This document shows, piece after piece, positions 39,169 to 46,029 of a stretch of 46,029 nucleotides of DNA. A program made the position numbers and the translations under genes. The first letter of the stretch is position 1; each line of letters begins with the position of its first letter. The DNA comes from Candidatus Sodalis sp. SoCistrobi (GTDB taxonomy: Bacteria; Pseudomonadota; Gammaproteobacteria; Enterobacterales; Enterobacteriaceae): assembly GCF_900143145.1 (NCBI RefSeq), contig NZ_FRDB01000003.1:1-46029 (forward strand). Reading direction: 5' to 3'. The notes under the pieces were generated by a model that worked only from the letters and a program-made list of their open reading frames with translations, was not told where the DNA came from and made no database searches.

Positions 39169-40629
39169 TTACTGCTCGTCCTGCGCCGTTTCCGCCGCCG
39201 GGTTCAGCTTGGCGCAGGCCTCCAGCTGCTGTGCCACCGTTTCGCCGATGCATTTTACCGCGGCCTCGATAGCCGGTGTCATGCGGTTGGCATAATTGAG
39301 GCGCAGGCAGTGGCGGTATTTCCCGGAGGCGGAGAAAATCGGTCCCACCGCCACCTGTACGCCCTTGTTTTCCAATTGACGGTTCAGCCGCACGGTATCA
39401 AACGCCGGCGGCAACTCTATCCACAGCAGAAATCCCCCCTGCGGTCGGCTTATCCGGGTTCCTGCCGGAAAATACCGCTGCACCCACTCCGTCATAATGT
39501 CGCGATTAAGCTGATAGCGGGCGCGCATCCGGCTCACGTGCTTGAGGTAGTGCCCCTGACGCAGAAATTCGGCGATGGCCAGCTGCGGCTGCGTGGCGGT
39601 GGCGCCGGTGCCGATATATTTCATGTGCAGTACCTGCTCCATATAGCGCCCTGGCTCGATCCAGCCGATACGCAATCCCGGCGCCAGCGTTTTGGAAAAT
39701 GAACTGCACAGCAGCACCCGGCCATCTTCGTCAAAGGATTTTATCGTCCGCGGCCGGGGGTAGTGATAGGCCAGATCGGCATAAACATCGTCTTCAATGA
39801 TCGGCGTATCGTAACGTTGCGCCAGCGTCAATAACGCCACCTTGTGGGCGTCCGGCATGATATAGCCCAGCGGATTATTGCAGTTGGGCGTCAGTTGGAT
39901 AGCTTTGATTGGCCACTGTTCGAGGGCCAGTTCCAGCGCCTCCAGACTGATACCGGTCAGGGGATCGGTAGGGATTTCCAGCGCTTTCATGCCGAAACCC
40001 TTCAGGATTTGCGTGACGCCGTGAAAGCTGGGTGAGTCTACCGCCACAATATCCCCCGGCCGGCATAGCGCATGAATGGCGATAGACAACGCTTCGTGAC
40101 AGCCGGTGGTGATGATGATCCCTTCCGGCGCTACGTGGCTGCCGCTGTCTATAATCAGCCGCGCGATCTGCTCGCGCAGCGGCGCGGAGCCGCTCAGTTC
40201 ATCATAATGCATGCTGCGCAGGTCCGGGTGCAGCGCCACGCGACTCATCAGGGTTCGCAGCGGTTTCAGGGTGGTGGCGGTAACGTCAGGTACGCCGGGC
40301 CCTAAATGAATGACGTCGCGGGCGCTGCGGGTGCGGGTCAGTTGCAGCACCAGGTCCCATTGCGAAATCTCCACCGGTCGCTGCGCGGGCCGGCACATTT
40401 CCGGCAGTGCCGGCAGTCCGTGCTGCTGACAGACGAAATAGCCGGATTTGGGGCGGGCGGTAATCAACTGGCGGTGTTCGAGCACGCGATAGGCCTGCTG
40501 TACGGTGCTGATGCTTACGCCATGTTCCACGCTCAGCGCGCGCACCGAGGGCAGGCGCTGGCCGCGGTTGTACAGCCCTTGTTCAATGCGTTCGCCGATG
40601 ATGTCGGCCAGATGATGGTAGCGGGTCAT
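39169..40629 (-). CDS. MocR-type GntR/aminotransferase-fold regulator (YdcR-like)
   Basis: A 486-residue MocR-family regulator. Residues 1-70 form a GntR winged helix (HHLADIIGERIEQGLYNRGQRLPSVRALSVEHGVSISTVQQAYRVLE). The rest is a fold-type I aminotransferase-like domain with the PLP-binding Lys in CSSFSKTLAPGLRIGW and the Asp in IIEDDVYADL. MocR proteins sense an amino compound or PLP itself and often regulate a neighbouring gene. This one looks closest to E. coli YdcR in general layout. It is divergent from a DUF1127 gene, and the 175-base spacer carries four TACAGAT/ATCTGTA half-sites, a probable operator. GAGG lies about 6 bases upstream of ATG 40629. Intact; ligand unknown. Confidence 0.9.
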   Translation of the reverse strand: MTRYHHLADIIGERIEQGLYNRGQRLPSVRALSVEHGVSISTVQQAYRVLEHRQLITARPKSGYFVCQQHGLPALPEMCRPAQRPVEISQWDLVLQLTRTRSARDVIHLGPGVPDVTATTLKPLRTLMSRVALHPDLRSMHYDELSGSAPLREQIARLIIDSGSHVAPEGIIITTGCHEALSIAIHALCRPGDIVAVDSPSFHGVTQILKGFGMKALEIPTDPLTGISLEALELALEQWPIKAIQLTPNCNNPLGYIMPDAHKVALLTLAQRYDTPIIEDDVYADLAYHYPRPRTIKSFDEDGRVLLCSSFSKTLAPGLRIGWIEPGRYMEQVLHMKYIGTGATATQPQLAIAEFLRQGHYLKHVSRMRARYQLNRDIMTEWVQRYFPAGTRISRPQGGFLLWIELPPAFDTVRLNRQLENKGVQVAVGPIFSASGKYRHCLRLNYANRMTPAIEAAVKCIGETVAQQLEACAKLNPAAETAQDEQ

Positions 40630-40639
40630 AGTTGCCTCA

Positions 40640-40750
40640 TACAGATGGCCGTGTCAGCGGAAAAACCGGTACAGATCGTACTTAAGAATACCATTATAGA
40701 TGAAATAATCTCAATCTGTATGCTTAAAATAGTGCCTTTCTGAATCTGTA
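40640..40750. promoter_or_regulatory. Symmetric four-half-site operator between the MocR gene and the DUF1127 gene
   Basis: TACAGAT occurs at 40640-40646 and 40670-40676; its complement ATCTGTA occurs at 40714-40720 and 40744-40750. Within each pair the spacing is exactly 30 bases (about three helical turns), and all four sites are symmetric about 40695. The inner-left site extends to GGTACAGAT and the outer-right site to ATCTGTACC. MocR regulators commonly bind paired repeats in the divergent spacer, so these are the natural operator. The outer-left site lies only about 11 bases from the regulator's own start codon, which suggests autoregulation. Confidence 0.75.
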
Positions 40751-40804
40751 CCGTATTGAGGCAATCTTCCATCATAGCCCTGTCCCTCAGCCACAGGAGC
40801 TATG

Positions 40805-41062
40805 ATGAAAACGCCACCGGAATACTCTACCGCCTTACTTATGGCGCAATCTGACCCCGCCGTTTGCCCGGCCGCTGTGGGTCGGTCAGGCTTTGTGCGC
40901 CGTCTCTGGGCGCGGCTTCGCCGCTGGCGGCTTTACCGGCGCGACAAACGTATCTTACTCGGCCTCAGTAACGATCAACTGCGGGACATCGGTTTGACGC
41001 GCGACGACATTCATCGCTACAACGAGACGCTACACCCGCGCTGGCGCGCCGGTCGGCGCTAA
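40805..41062 (+). CDS. Small DUF1127-family protein (YjiS-like)
   Basis: An 85-residue protein. The C-terminal half is a DUF1127 domain: basic RRLWARLRRWRLYRRDKRILLGLSNDQLRDIGLTRDDIHRY. DUF1127 proteins are small, Arg-rich and in some bacteria bind RNA or affect phosphate and stress responses; no function is established for this group. ATG 40805 is preferred to ATG 40802 because GGAG is then at a normal 5-base distance. It is divergently paired with the MocR regulator and separated from it by the symmetric operator, so it is the likely regulated target. A 51-bp tandem array lies directly downstream. Confidence 0.8.
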   Translation: MKTPPEYSTALLMAQSDPAVCPAAVGRSGFVRRLWARLRRWRLYRRDKRILLGLSNDQLRDIGLTRDDIHRYNETLHPRWRAGRR

Positions 41063-41118
41063 AGACGACCACAGCGGATGCGGCAGGGCGTCTGGCCTGC
41101 AAGGTCTCCGCGTTGGGT

Positions 41119-41271
41119 AAGAATACCGGCCATACTGGGCGCCCGGGGTTGACGGCGCCATCGTCGGGCAAGAATACCGGCCATGCTGGGCGCCCGGGGC
41201 TGAAGGCGCCATCGCCGGGCAAGATTATCGCCCGCGCCGGGCACCCGGGGTTGACGGCGCCATCGCCGGGC
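41119..41271. repeat. 51-bp tandem repeat, three copies
   Basis: AAGAAT/AAGATT starts lie at 41119, 41170 and 41221, exactly 51 bases apart, each followed by a GCCCGGGG-type block and GGCGCCATCG. It lies in the 297-base gap between the DUF1127 gene and the convergent nickel permease gene. Because 51 is a multiple of 3, both strands show apparent repeat ORFs, which I do not accept as genes. Just after the array, CGCGCC (41276-41281) pairs with GGCGCG (41286-41291), a short hairpin. Confidence 0.88.
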
Positions 41272-41359
41272 TTCGCGCGCCTTCAGGCGCGACGGTGCCA
41301 ATCGTGGTCTCTCTGTGCTGATGCGAAATTCAACGCGCCAATCCGGGTGTGCGGTTTTG

Positions 41360-42376
41360 TCAGATAGGCAACTGATCGTAGCGCCGCCAGCGGTAATTAA
41401 GCACCGATATTCCCCAGCACACGGCAAACAGTCCAATCACCACAAAACCGGCGTTGCCCAACTGATCATTAAGTGAGGCGACCAGCCGCCAGGGGGCGCC
41501 CTGCAGATCAAACTTTTCCGCCAGCAGCCCTGCCGCCTCGAGTCCGCCGATGAACAGCGCCACCAGCACCGAGGTAGCAGTGACGGTCATATTGTAATAA
41601 AGCCTGCGTTGCGGCTTATTCAGCGCCCAACCATAGGCGTTAATCATCATCAGATTATCCAGGGTGTCCACCAGCGCCATGCCGCTGGCAAACAGCGCCG
41701 GGAAGATCATTATCGACCAGATAGCGATACCCGCCGATGCACCGGCGGCGGACAAGCCCAATAGACCCACCTCGGTCGCGGTATCAAACCCCAGCCCGAA
41801 TAAAAAACCCACCAAGTACATATGCCAGCTTTTGCGCGTTAACCGGATCAATGCGCCAAACAGGCGGTACATCAGCCCGCCCCCCAGCGGCTCCTCGGGC
41901 GCCGCGCCGTTTCCCTGCTTGAGCCGGCGGAACCGGCGCCATATGCCTTTAAGAATAAGGAGATTGCTCAGCGCCATCAGCAGCAAAAAACCGCTGGAAA
42001 CGGCGGATCCTATCAGACCGCCGTAGGTATGCAGCCAGCCCATATGGGCCCGAAAGGCGGAGGCCGTTAGCGCGATAGCGAAGGTGGCCAGAATGACGAT
42101 TGTAGAATGCCCCAGGGAAAAAAATGCGCCTACTCCCGTCGGGCGCTGGCCCTGCTGCATCAATTGGCGGGTCACGGTGTCGATAGCGGCGATATGGTCG
42201 GCATCGACCGCATGGCGCAGGCCGTAGCTCCAGGCGAGCAGGCTGGCGGCGATGAGGGCGCTATTCTGTCCGAAAGCCAACAGCGCCCAGGTCCAGCTGA
42301 ACAGATTGGCTCCAATCAGCGCCGCCAATAACAACGGGGCGCGAGAAACGGCAGGGGAAGCTCCGGTCATGGTCAC
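41360..42376 (-). CDS. NiCoT-family nickel/cobalt permease
   Basis: A 338-residue integral membrane protein of the HoxN/NixA family that imports Ni(II) and/or Co(II). The signature HX4DH is present as LRHAVDADHIAAID in TM2. Other family blocks are FFSLGHSTIVI, LVGFLFGLGFDTATEVGLL and FASGMALVDTLDNLMM. About eight hydrophobic segments are visible. The start could be GTG 42376 (AAGGA 4 bases upstream) or ATG 42370. No urease, hydrogenase or cobalamin gene is in the window to show which metal enzyme it serves. The 361-base upstream region (42377-42737) shows no recognised riboswitch or NikR operator. Intact. Confidence 0.92.
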   Translation of the reverse strand: MTMTGASPAVSRAPLLLAALIGANLFSWTWALLAFGQNSALIAASLLAWSYGLRHAVDADHIAAIDTVTRQLMQQGQRPTGVGAFFSLGHSTIVILATFAIALTASAFRAHMGWLHTYGGLIGSAVSSGFLLLMALSNLLILKGIWRRFRRLKQGNGAAPEEPLGGGLMYRLFGALIRLTRKSWHMYLVGFLFGLGFDTATEVGLLGLSAAGASAGIAIWSIMIFPALFASGMALVDTLDNLMMINAYGWALNKPQRRLYYNMTVTATSVLVALFIGGLEAAGLLAEKFDLQGAPWRLVASLNDQLGNAGFVVIGLFAVCWGISVLNYRWRRYDQLPI

Positions 42377-42704
42377 AAAATCCTTATAGACAGGGAAAGG
42401 GTAAACGTGTGTGCGCGCGGGGACATCGTGGACCCCGCGACGGCTGACGGCGCACGCGGCATCTGGACGAGCTTCCCGGCGGCGGCCGGAAGCAGAGCTA
42501 ACTGCGCAAACGATTGCGAGTCAGACTATCCACCCTCTAAGGCGCGCGAAACCACTATGACATGATGAAGGTGAGTGAACAAATAGTTGATGTTGAGTTG
42601 TATTAACGCCGCGCCGCCCGGCGATGGCTCACGGGCACGGTCGGCGTGACAGGAGAACCCGCACCCTGGCCGGCAGTTTGTCGTTAGCGGGGAGAAGGGG
42701 GAAG

Positions 42705-42731
42705 AGGCCGGCTTGGGGAACAAGCCGGCCT
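42705..42731 (-). terminator. Strong terminator hairpin after tsgA
   Basis: AGGCCGGCTTG (42705-42715) pairs perfectly with CAAGCCGGCCT (42721-42731) around a 5-base loop, 6 bases past the tsgA stop. On the minus strand it is followed by a pyrimidine-rich CTTCCCCCTTCTCC stretch. Confidence 0.8.
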
Positions 42732-42737
42732 AGACGA

Positions 42738-43937
42738 TCAGCCGATCGCCTGGCTATGGCTATGGATACGGTGACGACTGACAAAACCCAGCAGCAAGCA
42801 CAGGACAAACACCGCCGCATACAACAGGTTGGCGGTTTGCAGCGCCGCGCTAACGCCGAAGCGGGCCACAATAGGACCGGTAACGACAAACGTCAACATG
42901 GTGCCGATGGTGCCACAGGTCAGGATAAAATTGATAAGCTTGGGCGACGTTACCTGGGTCTGCTGCGAGCCCAGCGTAATGATCGTGGTATAAATCGCGC
43001 TGGAAACAAAGCCCAGCGCCAGTAAACACCAGGGCAACAGAGCGGGATCGCCGGCGTGGATAAACCCATACATGAAAGCCGCCGACAGCGCCGCAAGCAC
43101 CGTCACGATACGCTGCAAATCGAAGAAGCGCAGTAGGGCGCTAAAAACCCACATCCCTACCATATAAGCGGTCCAAAAGTTGCCTACCAGGCCGCCGGCC
43201 TGTTGAATATCCATATTGAAACGCGACGTCGCATATTCCGGCACCCAGGAGATAAAACCGAGCTGGCCCAAAATATAACAGAGCGCAGCCAGCGCCAGCA
43301 GCGCCACGCCCGGACCCCAGGACTCGCGTGTTTGCGGCGTCTGCTGACCCGTGGCGTCGGCGTCGCGCGCTTTCAGCACCGGAAAATCGGACAGCAGAGT
43401 AAGAACAAAAATCACCACATACACCCCGCCAATACAGGCATACACCCAGTACCAGGTAATATGGCGCGCTAGCAGCACGCCGGCCAGCATGGGGAATAGC
43501 ATACCGGCCATACTGAAGAACGAGTCGGTAAACAACAGGCGCGAGCCGCGCTGCCGCCCCGCATACAGATGGGTGATCAGATAGGTGCCGATGGACATCG
43601 TGATGCCGCTAACCACCCCTAGGACAAACATCGACAGGGAGAATATCGTCAGATTATGGCCGCTCATTAACCCCAACACCGCCAGCACCATCAGCAGAAA
43701 ACCGAACATTAACTGCCGTTTCAGCGGGATAATTTCCATCAGCCAGGCATTGAGGAAAATCGCCGCTAAAATGCCGGAGTTAAGGAACGTGAAGGTATTA
43801 CTCATACGTGAAACGGGTAACTGGAAGTAGTCGGCGATGTTACCCAGCACCACGCCGGTGACGATAACCAACGCGCCCGTGAGACCATAGGAGAAGAAAC
43901 TAATCCATGTTAGTCTTAATTTATTGTTTTTATTCAT
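42738..43937 (-). CDS. tsgA: Major facilitator superfamily transporter TsgA
   Basis: A 399-residue MFS permease with about 12 TM segments, closely matching enteric TsgA (393 residues). Shared blocks are [95 protein letters not shown] and [18 protein letters not shown]. TsgA was named for tellurite/selenite/gold effects; its physiological substrate is unknown. AGG precedes ATG 43937 by about 8 bases. Only 51 bases separate the start from the IS4-family element, so the native promoter may have been displaced and transcription might depend on the IS. Confidence 0.95.
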   Translation of the reverse strand: MNKNNKLRLTWISFFSYGLTGALVIVTGVVLGNIADYFQLPVSRMSNTFTFLNSGILAAIFLNAWLMEIIPLKRQLMFGFLLMVLAVLGLMSGHNLTIFSLSMFVLGVVSGITMSIGTYLITHLYAGRQRGSRLLFTDSFFSMAGMLFPMLAGVLLARHITWYWVYACIGGVYVVIFVLTLLSDFPVLKARDADATGQQTPQTRESWGPGVALLALAALCYILGQLGFISWVPEYATSRFNMDIQQAGGLVGNFWTAYMVGMWVFSALLRFFDLQRIVTVLAALSAAFMYGFIHAGDPALLPWCLLALGFVSSAIYTTIITLGSQQTQVTSPKLINFILTCGTIGTMLTFVVTGPIVARFGVSAALQTANLLYAAVFVLCLLLGFVSRHRIHSHSQAIG

Positions 43938-43988
43938 TTTAAACCTAGTTTTAATCTGCTAACGACCAATGAAAGCCTGGCCCCTGAA

Positions 43989-45366
43989 GCATAGGTATCT
44001 ACACATTTATCGTGATACCTGTTATTACTTTGCAGAATGATTTCAACCTATCTGTTGGCGGGATTGACTCTCGCCTTACCCGCCGATATCAGACGCTGGT
44101 TAAACAGCATATGACGCCCGCGGCTCTTCTTGCTTCTGCGGTTAAAGACCTCGCAAGTGCTCAAAAATCAACTTTCGCAACTACCCAAGCTGTCTGGCGT
44201 TTTCTGAATAATAAGCGAATTAGCTTCAGTCAACTCAATGAGCCAATTATTTCGCTAGCACTTGAGCAAATTTCGCTTAGCCCGCATCCATACGCTCTCG
44301 TTGTTCATGATTGGTCACGTTTACAATTTCTTTACCATCATGCCAAATACGGACGCTTAAAAATGACGCACGGTGGCGATGTTGGATATGAACTTCAAAG
44401 CAGCTTGCTGGTTGATGCTGGCACGGGTTTGCCAATAGCGCCTCTATCTCAGACACTTACCGATGCAACCGGTTGTCATTCAACGTTGGCGGAAGGACTG
44501 TCCGAACGGCAGACACATATGGACGCCTTGACGACCGATATTGCCCGTGTGGAATCGCTTAATATAGGTAAAAAGCTGATTCATATAATTGATAGAGAGG
44601 GTGACTCTATTGGACATATGCGGACGTTGAGTACTCAAGGAATATGCTGGCTTATCCGAGGAAAAGAAGGACATGGTGCAGAGTGGCAAGGTAATTCATT
44701 GAAAATTGGTGAGATTGCTGCTCTTCTGCCATACAACGGATGCGGACAGGTAGACTGGAAAGGGAAAAAAGCTGATATGGAAATCAGTGAAACCTCGATA
44801 GTCATAACCCGAGCTGCGCAGCAGAAGCGTAAAGATAAAGAAACCGGCCGCCGCATAAAAATCCAACCTGGAGAGCCTCTGACGGTCAGATTGGTTGTTG
44901 TTCGGCTTACGGATGATCTCGGTAATGTGGTGGGACGCTGGACGCTGCTTACAAACGTTTGCAGCGAGATCACCTGCGAGGAAGTAGCTCGTTGGTATTA
45001 CTGGCGCTGGAATATTGAATCATTTTTTAAGTTGCTGAAAGGTGCCGGACATGACGTAGAAACATGGCTTCAGCGCAGCGCGCCAGCCGTACTACGCAGG
45101 TTGTTAATAGCCAGTATGGCTGCTGTTCTGGTATGGCGGCTGCAACGCGCTGAAGGAGAAGAAAATGCGGCAGCCCGCCAGCTGATATGTCGCTTGTCAG
45201 GACGACAGCAAAAGCGAGGCCGCAGAGAGAGCGCTCCTGCTCTGCTCGCTGGCCTATCCATCTTGTTGAATACACTAAAATTATTATCGGAATATAGTCT
45301 GGAAGAACTTACTCATTTAGCGAGAGTTGCTCTTAAGCCTCCTCCCTGATGTGTAGATACCTATGC
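43989..45366 (+). mobile_element. Complete IS4-family insertion sequence
   Basis: Perfect 18-base terminal inverted repeats bound it: GCATAGGTATCTACACAT at 43989-44006 and its complement at 45349-45366. Total length is 1378 bases with one transposase gene. Flanks (GGCCCCTGAA on the left, GTTTAATGCG on the right) do not match, so there is no visible target duplication. The right flank is the interior of an IS1 insB gene, while the left flank is the tsgA leader, pointing to a deletion or recombination after insertion. Confidence 0.95.
44012..45349 (+). CDS. IS4-family transposase
   Basis: A 445-residue DDE transposase of the IS4 family. The first catalytic Asp is in VVHDWSRLQF, the second in IIDREGDSIG, and the Glu is in YYWRWNIESFFKLLK, which fits the family Y-(2)-R-(3)-E-(6)-K signature. 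The listed start is GTG 44012. The stop overlaps the start of the right inverted repeat. The frame is intact, so the element may be active. Confidence 0.95.
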   Translation: MIPVITLQNDFNLSVGGIDSRLTRRYQTLVKQHMTPAALLASAVKDLASAQKSTFATTQAVWRFLNNKRISFSQLNEPIISLALEQISLSPHPYALVVHDWSRLQFLYHHAKYGRLKMTHGGDVGYELQSSLLVDAGTGLPIAPLSQTLTDATGCHSTLAEGLSERQTHMDALTTDIARVESLNIGKKLIHIIDREGDSIGHMRTLSTQGICWLIRGKEGHGAEWQGNSLKIGEIAALLPYNGCGQVDWKGKKADMEISETSIVITRAAQQKRKDKETGRRIKIQPGEPLTVRLVVVRLTDDLGNVVGRWTLLTNVCSEITCEEVARWYYWRWNIESFFKLLKGAGHDVETWLQRSAPAVLRRLLIASMAAVLVWRLQRAEGEENAAARQLICRLSGRQQKRGRRESAPALLAGLSILLNTLKLLSEYSLEELTHLARVALKPPP

Positions 45367-45721
45367 GTTTAATGCGGGTACGGAGCGTCAGGTTATTGCG
45401 CTCTATACGTTGCGTGAAGATCTTGCCAGTCAGATGTTTCTGCTTCGGCACCTCTCTTGCATAGCTGCCCCAGTTGTCACTGGTAATCATGCCGATGTTG
45501 AACGGCGTCAACAGAGCCAGCAATTCACGGCAGGTCTCATCGGTTCGGGGGCCAAAAGTGTAGGCTATAACGCCGCCCGTTTTGGTATTGTAAGCGTACC
45601 AGAGCCAGTGCTGTAGCGCCTTACTGCCAACGAAGCTCCATTGCTCATCAAGTTCACAGATAAGGGCGACATCGGCGTGAGCAACGGGAGAAGACGTTAT
45701 CCGGCGGGGCGAGAGCTTTTT
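45367..45721 (-). pseudogene. insB: IS1 InsB transposase, C-terminus cut off
   Basis: The frame opens in the -1 register at the insA slippery site and reads KKLSPRRITSSP, then the catalytic region CELDEQWSFVGSK, LWYAYNTKTGGVIAYTFGPR, ITSDNWGSY and TQRIERNNLTLRTRIKR, without stops. It is then interrupted at 45366 by the IS4-family element. About 35 C-terminal residues are lost. It is normally made as the InsAB' fusion by -1 frameshifting. Confidence 0.88.
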
Positions 45722-45969
45722 AAAGCCCGGATGACCGTGTTGATGCCGATTTTCAACGTTCTAGCGGTATCGCGAACACCGGCACCGTTGAAGGCCATAT
45801 CAACGATCTGCTCTTTAACTCCCGGCTTTCGCGCTTCATAGCGGTAGGTAAGCTGGAATACACGGTGACAGCACTGACACCGGAAGCGTTCGCGCTTAGT
45901 TGGACTAAGGCCATGTCGATAAATTTCATCTGAATGGCAGCGAGGACAATGAACAGAAACTGTAACCAC
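45697..45969 (-). CDS. insA: IS1 InsA
   Basis: A 90-residue protein with the InsA zinc-finger pairs (CPRCHSDEI and CQCCHRVF) and a helix-turn-helix (VRDTARTLKIGINTVIRALK) that binds the IS1 ends and represses transposition. It starts at GTG 45969. The slippery heptamer T TTA AAA (minus strand, 45724-45718) lies near its end and would produce the InsAB' transposase by -1 shift. InsA itself is intact; InsB is not. Confidence 0.92.
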   Translation of the reverse strand: MVTVSVHCPRCHSDEIYRHGLSPTKRERFRCQCCHRVFQLTYRYEARKPGVKEQIVDMAFNGAGVRDTARTLKIGINTVIRALKSSRPAG

Positions 45970-46029
45970 GTGGAAACCTCAAATAGAGGCAGAATATCAC
46001 AAAAGTCAACTATTTGAAGGCATTACCGA

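Larger units (their letters stand above)
45367..46027 (-). mobile_element. IS1-family element, truncated by the IS4-family element
   Basis: The left terminal inverted repeat (GGTAATGCC on the minus strand) starts at 46027. insA and most of insB follow. About 661 bases remain; a full IS1 is about 770, so roughly the last 100 bases, including the insB end and the right repeat, are missing. They are not found on the far side of the IS4-family element. Confidence 0.9.

Noticed and set aside
41113-41367. Plus-strand frame made of 17-residue repeats, and minus-strand counterparts
   Set aside because: The 51-bp unit length automatically keeps frames open on both strands; there is no ribosome binding site or known family.
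42377-42704. Cobalamin or NiCo riboswitch upstream of the nickel permease
   Set aside because: No recognisable conserved core was found, although the location was checked for one.

Overview
The window looks like chromosomal DNA from a GC-rich gamma-proteobacterium of the Enterobacterales. Gene order and protein sequence follow the E. coli malPQ-nfuA-gntX-bioH ... feoABC-yhgF-greB-ompR-envZ-pckA-hslO-hslR-yrfG-igaA-nudE-mrcA-hofMNO(P)Q-aroK-aroB-damX-dam-rpe-gph-trpS block. Core proteins such as OmpR and AroK are almost identical to E. coli, while dispensable genes are broken. This mix of near-perfect core genes, fresh single-lesion pseudogenes, insertion sequences and many short tandem duplications is typical of a recently host-restricted symbiont. 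A Sodalis-type organism is my best guess, but that is inference; nothing here proves the species.

Layout. 1-295: 3' end of an IS3-family element inserted in malP. 296-4173: remnants of malP (truncated, one amber stop) and malQ (one frameshift, one 12-bp repeat expansion). 4284-6562: nfuA, gntX and bioH, intact. 6582-8259: broken orphan GH13 sucrose/glucosylglycerate phosphorylase-like gene. 8511-11673: ferrous iron operon feoABC, with feoB frameshifted in a C9/G9 run and the feoC 3' end tandemly duplicated. 11674-12465: AT-rich and repeat-rich spacer. 12466-19419: yhgF/tex, greB, ompR-envZ and pckA. 19615-24860: hslO, hslR, yrfG, igaA and nudE. 24903-31247: mrcA divergent from a hofMNO-(P)Q pilus/competence-type operon. 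31582-37706: aroKB-damX-dam-rpe-gph-trpS. 37877-43937: accessory block with an orphan codA, a MocR-type regulator facing a DUF1127 gene across a striking symmetric operator, a NiCoT nickel/cobalt permease, and tsgA. 43989-46027: an IS4-family element sitting in a truncated IS1-family element.

The most unusual signal is the density of small tandem duplications: 9, 12, 28, 39, 48, 51, 52 and 112 bp units. Three arrays (nfuA, feoC, igaA) duplicate the extreme 3' end of a gene together with its stop codon, so the reading frame survives and the extra copies lie downstream. The second is the four-half-site operator between the MocR gene and the DUF1127 gene. No rRNA, tRNA, CRISPR array or phage genes were seen. 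I found no convincing multi-gene undescribed system.
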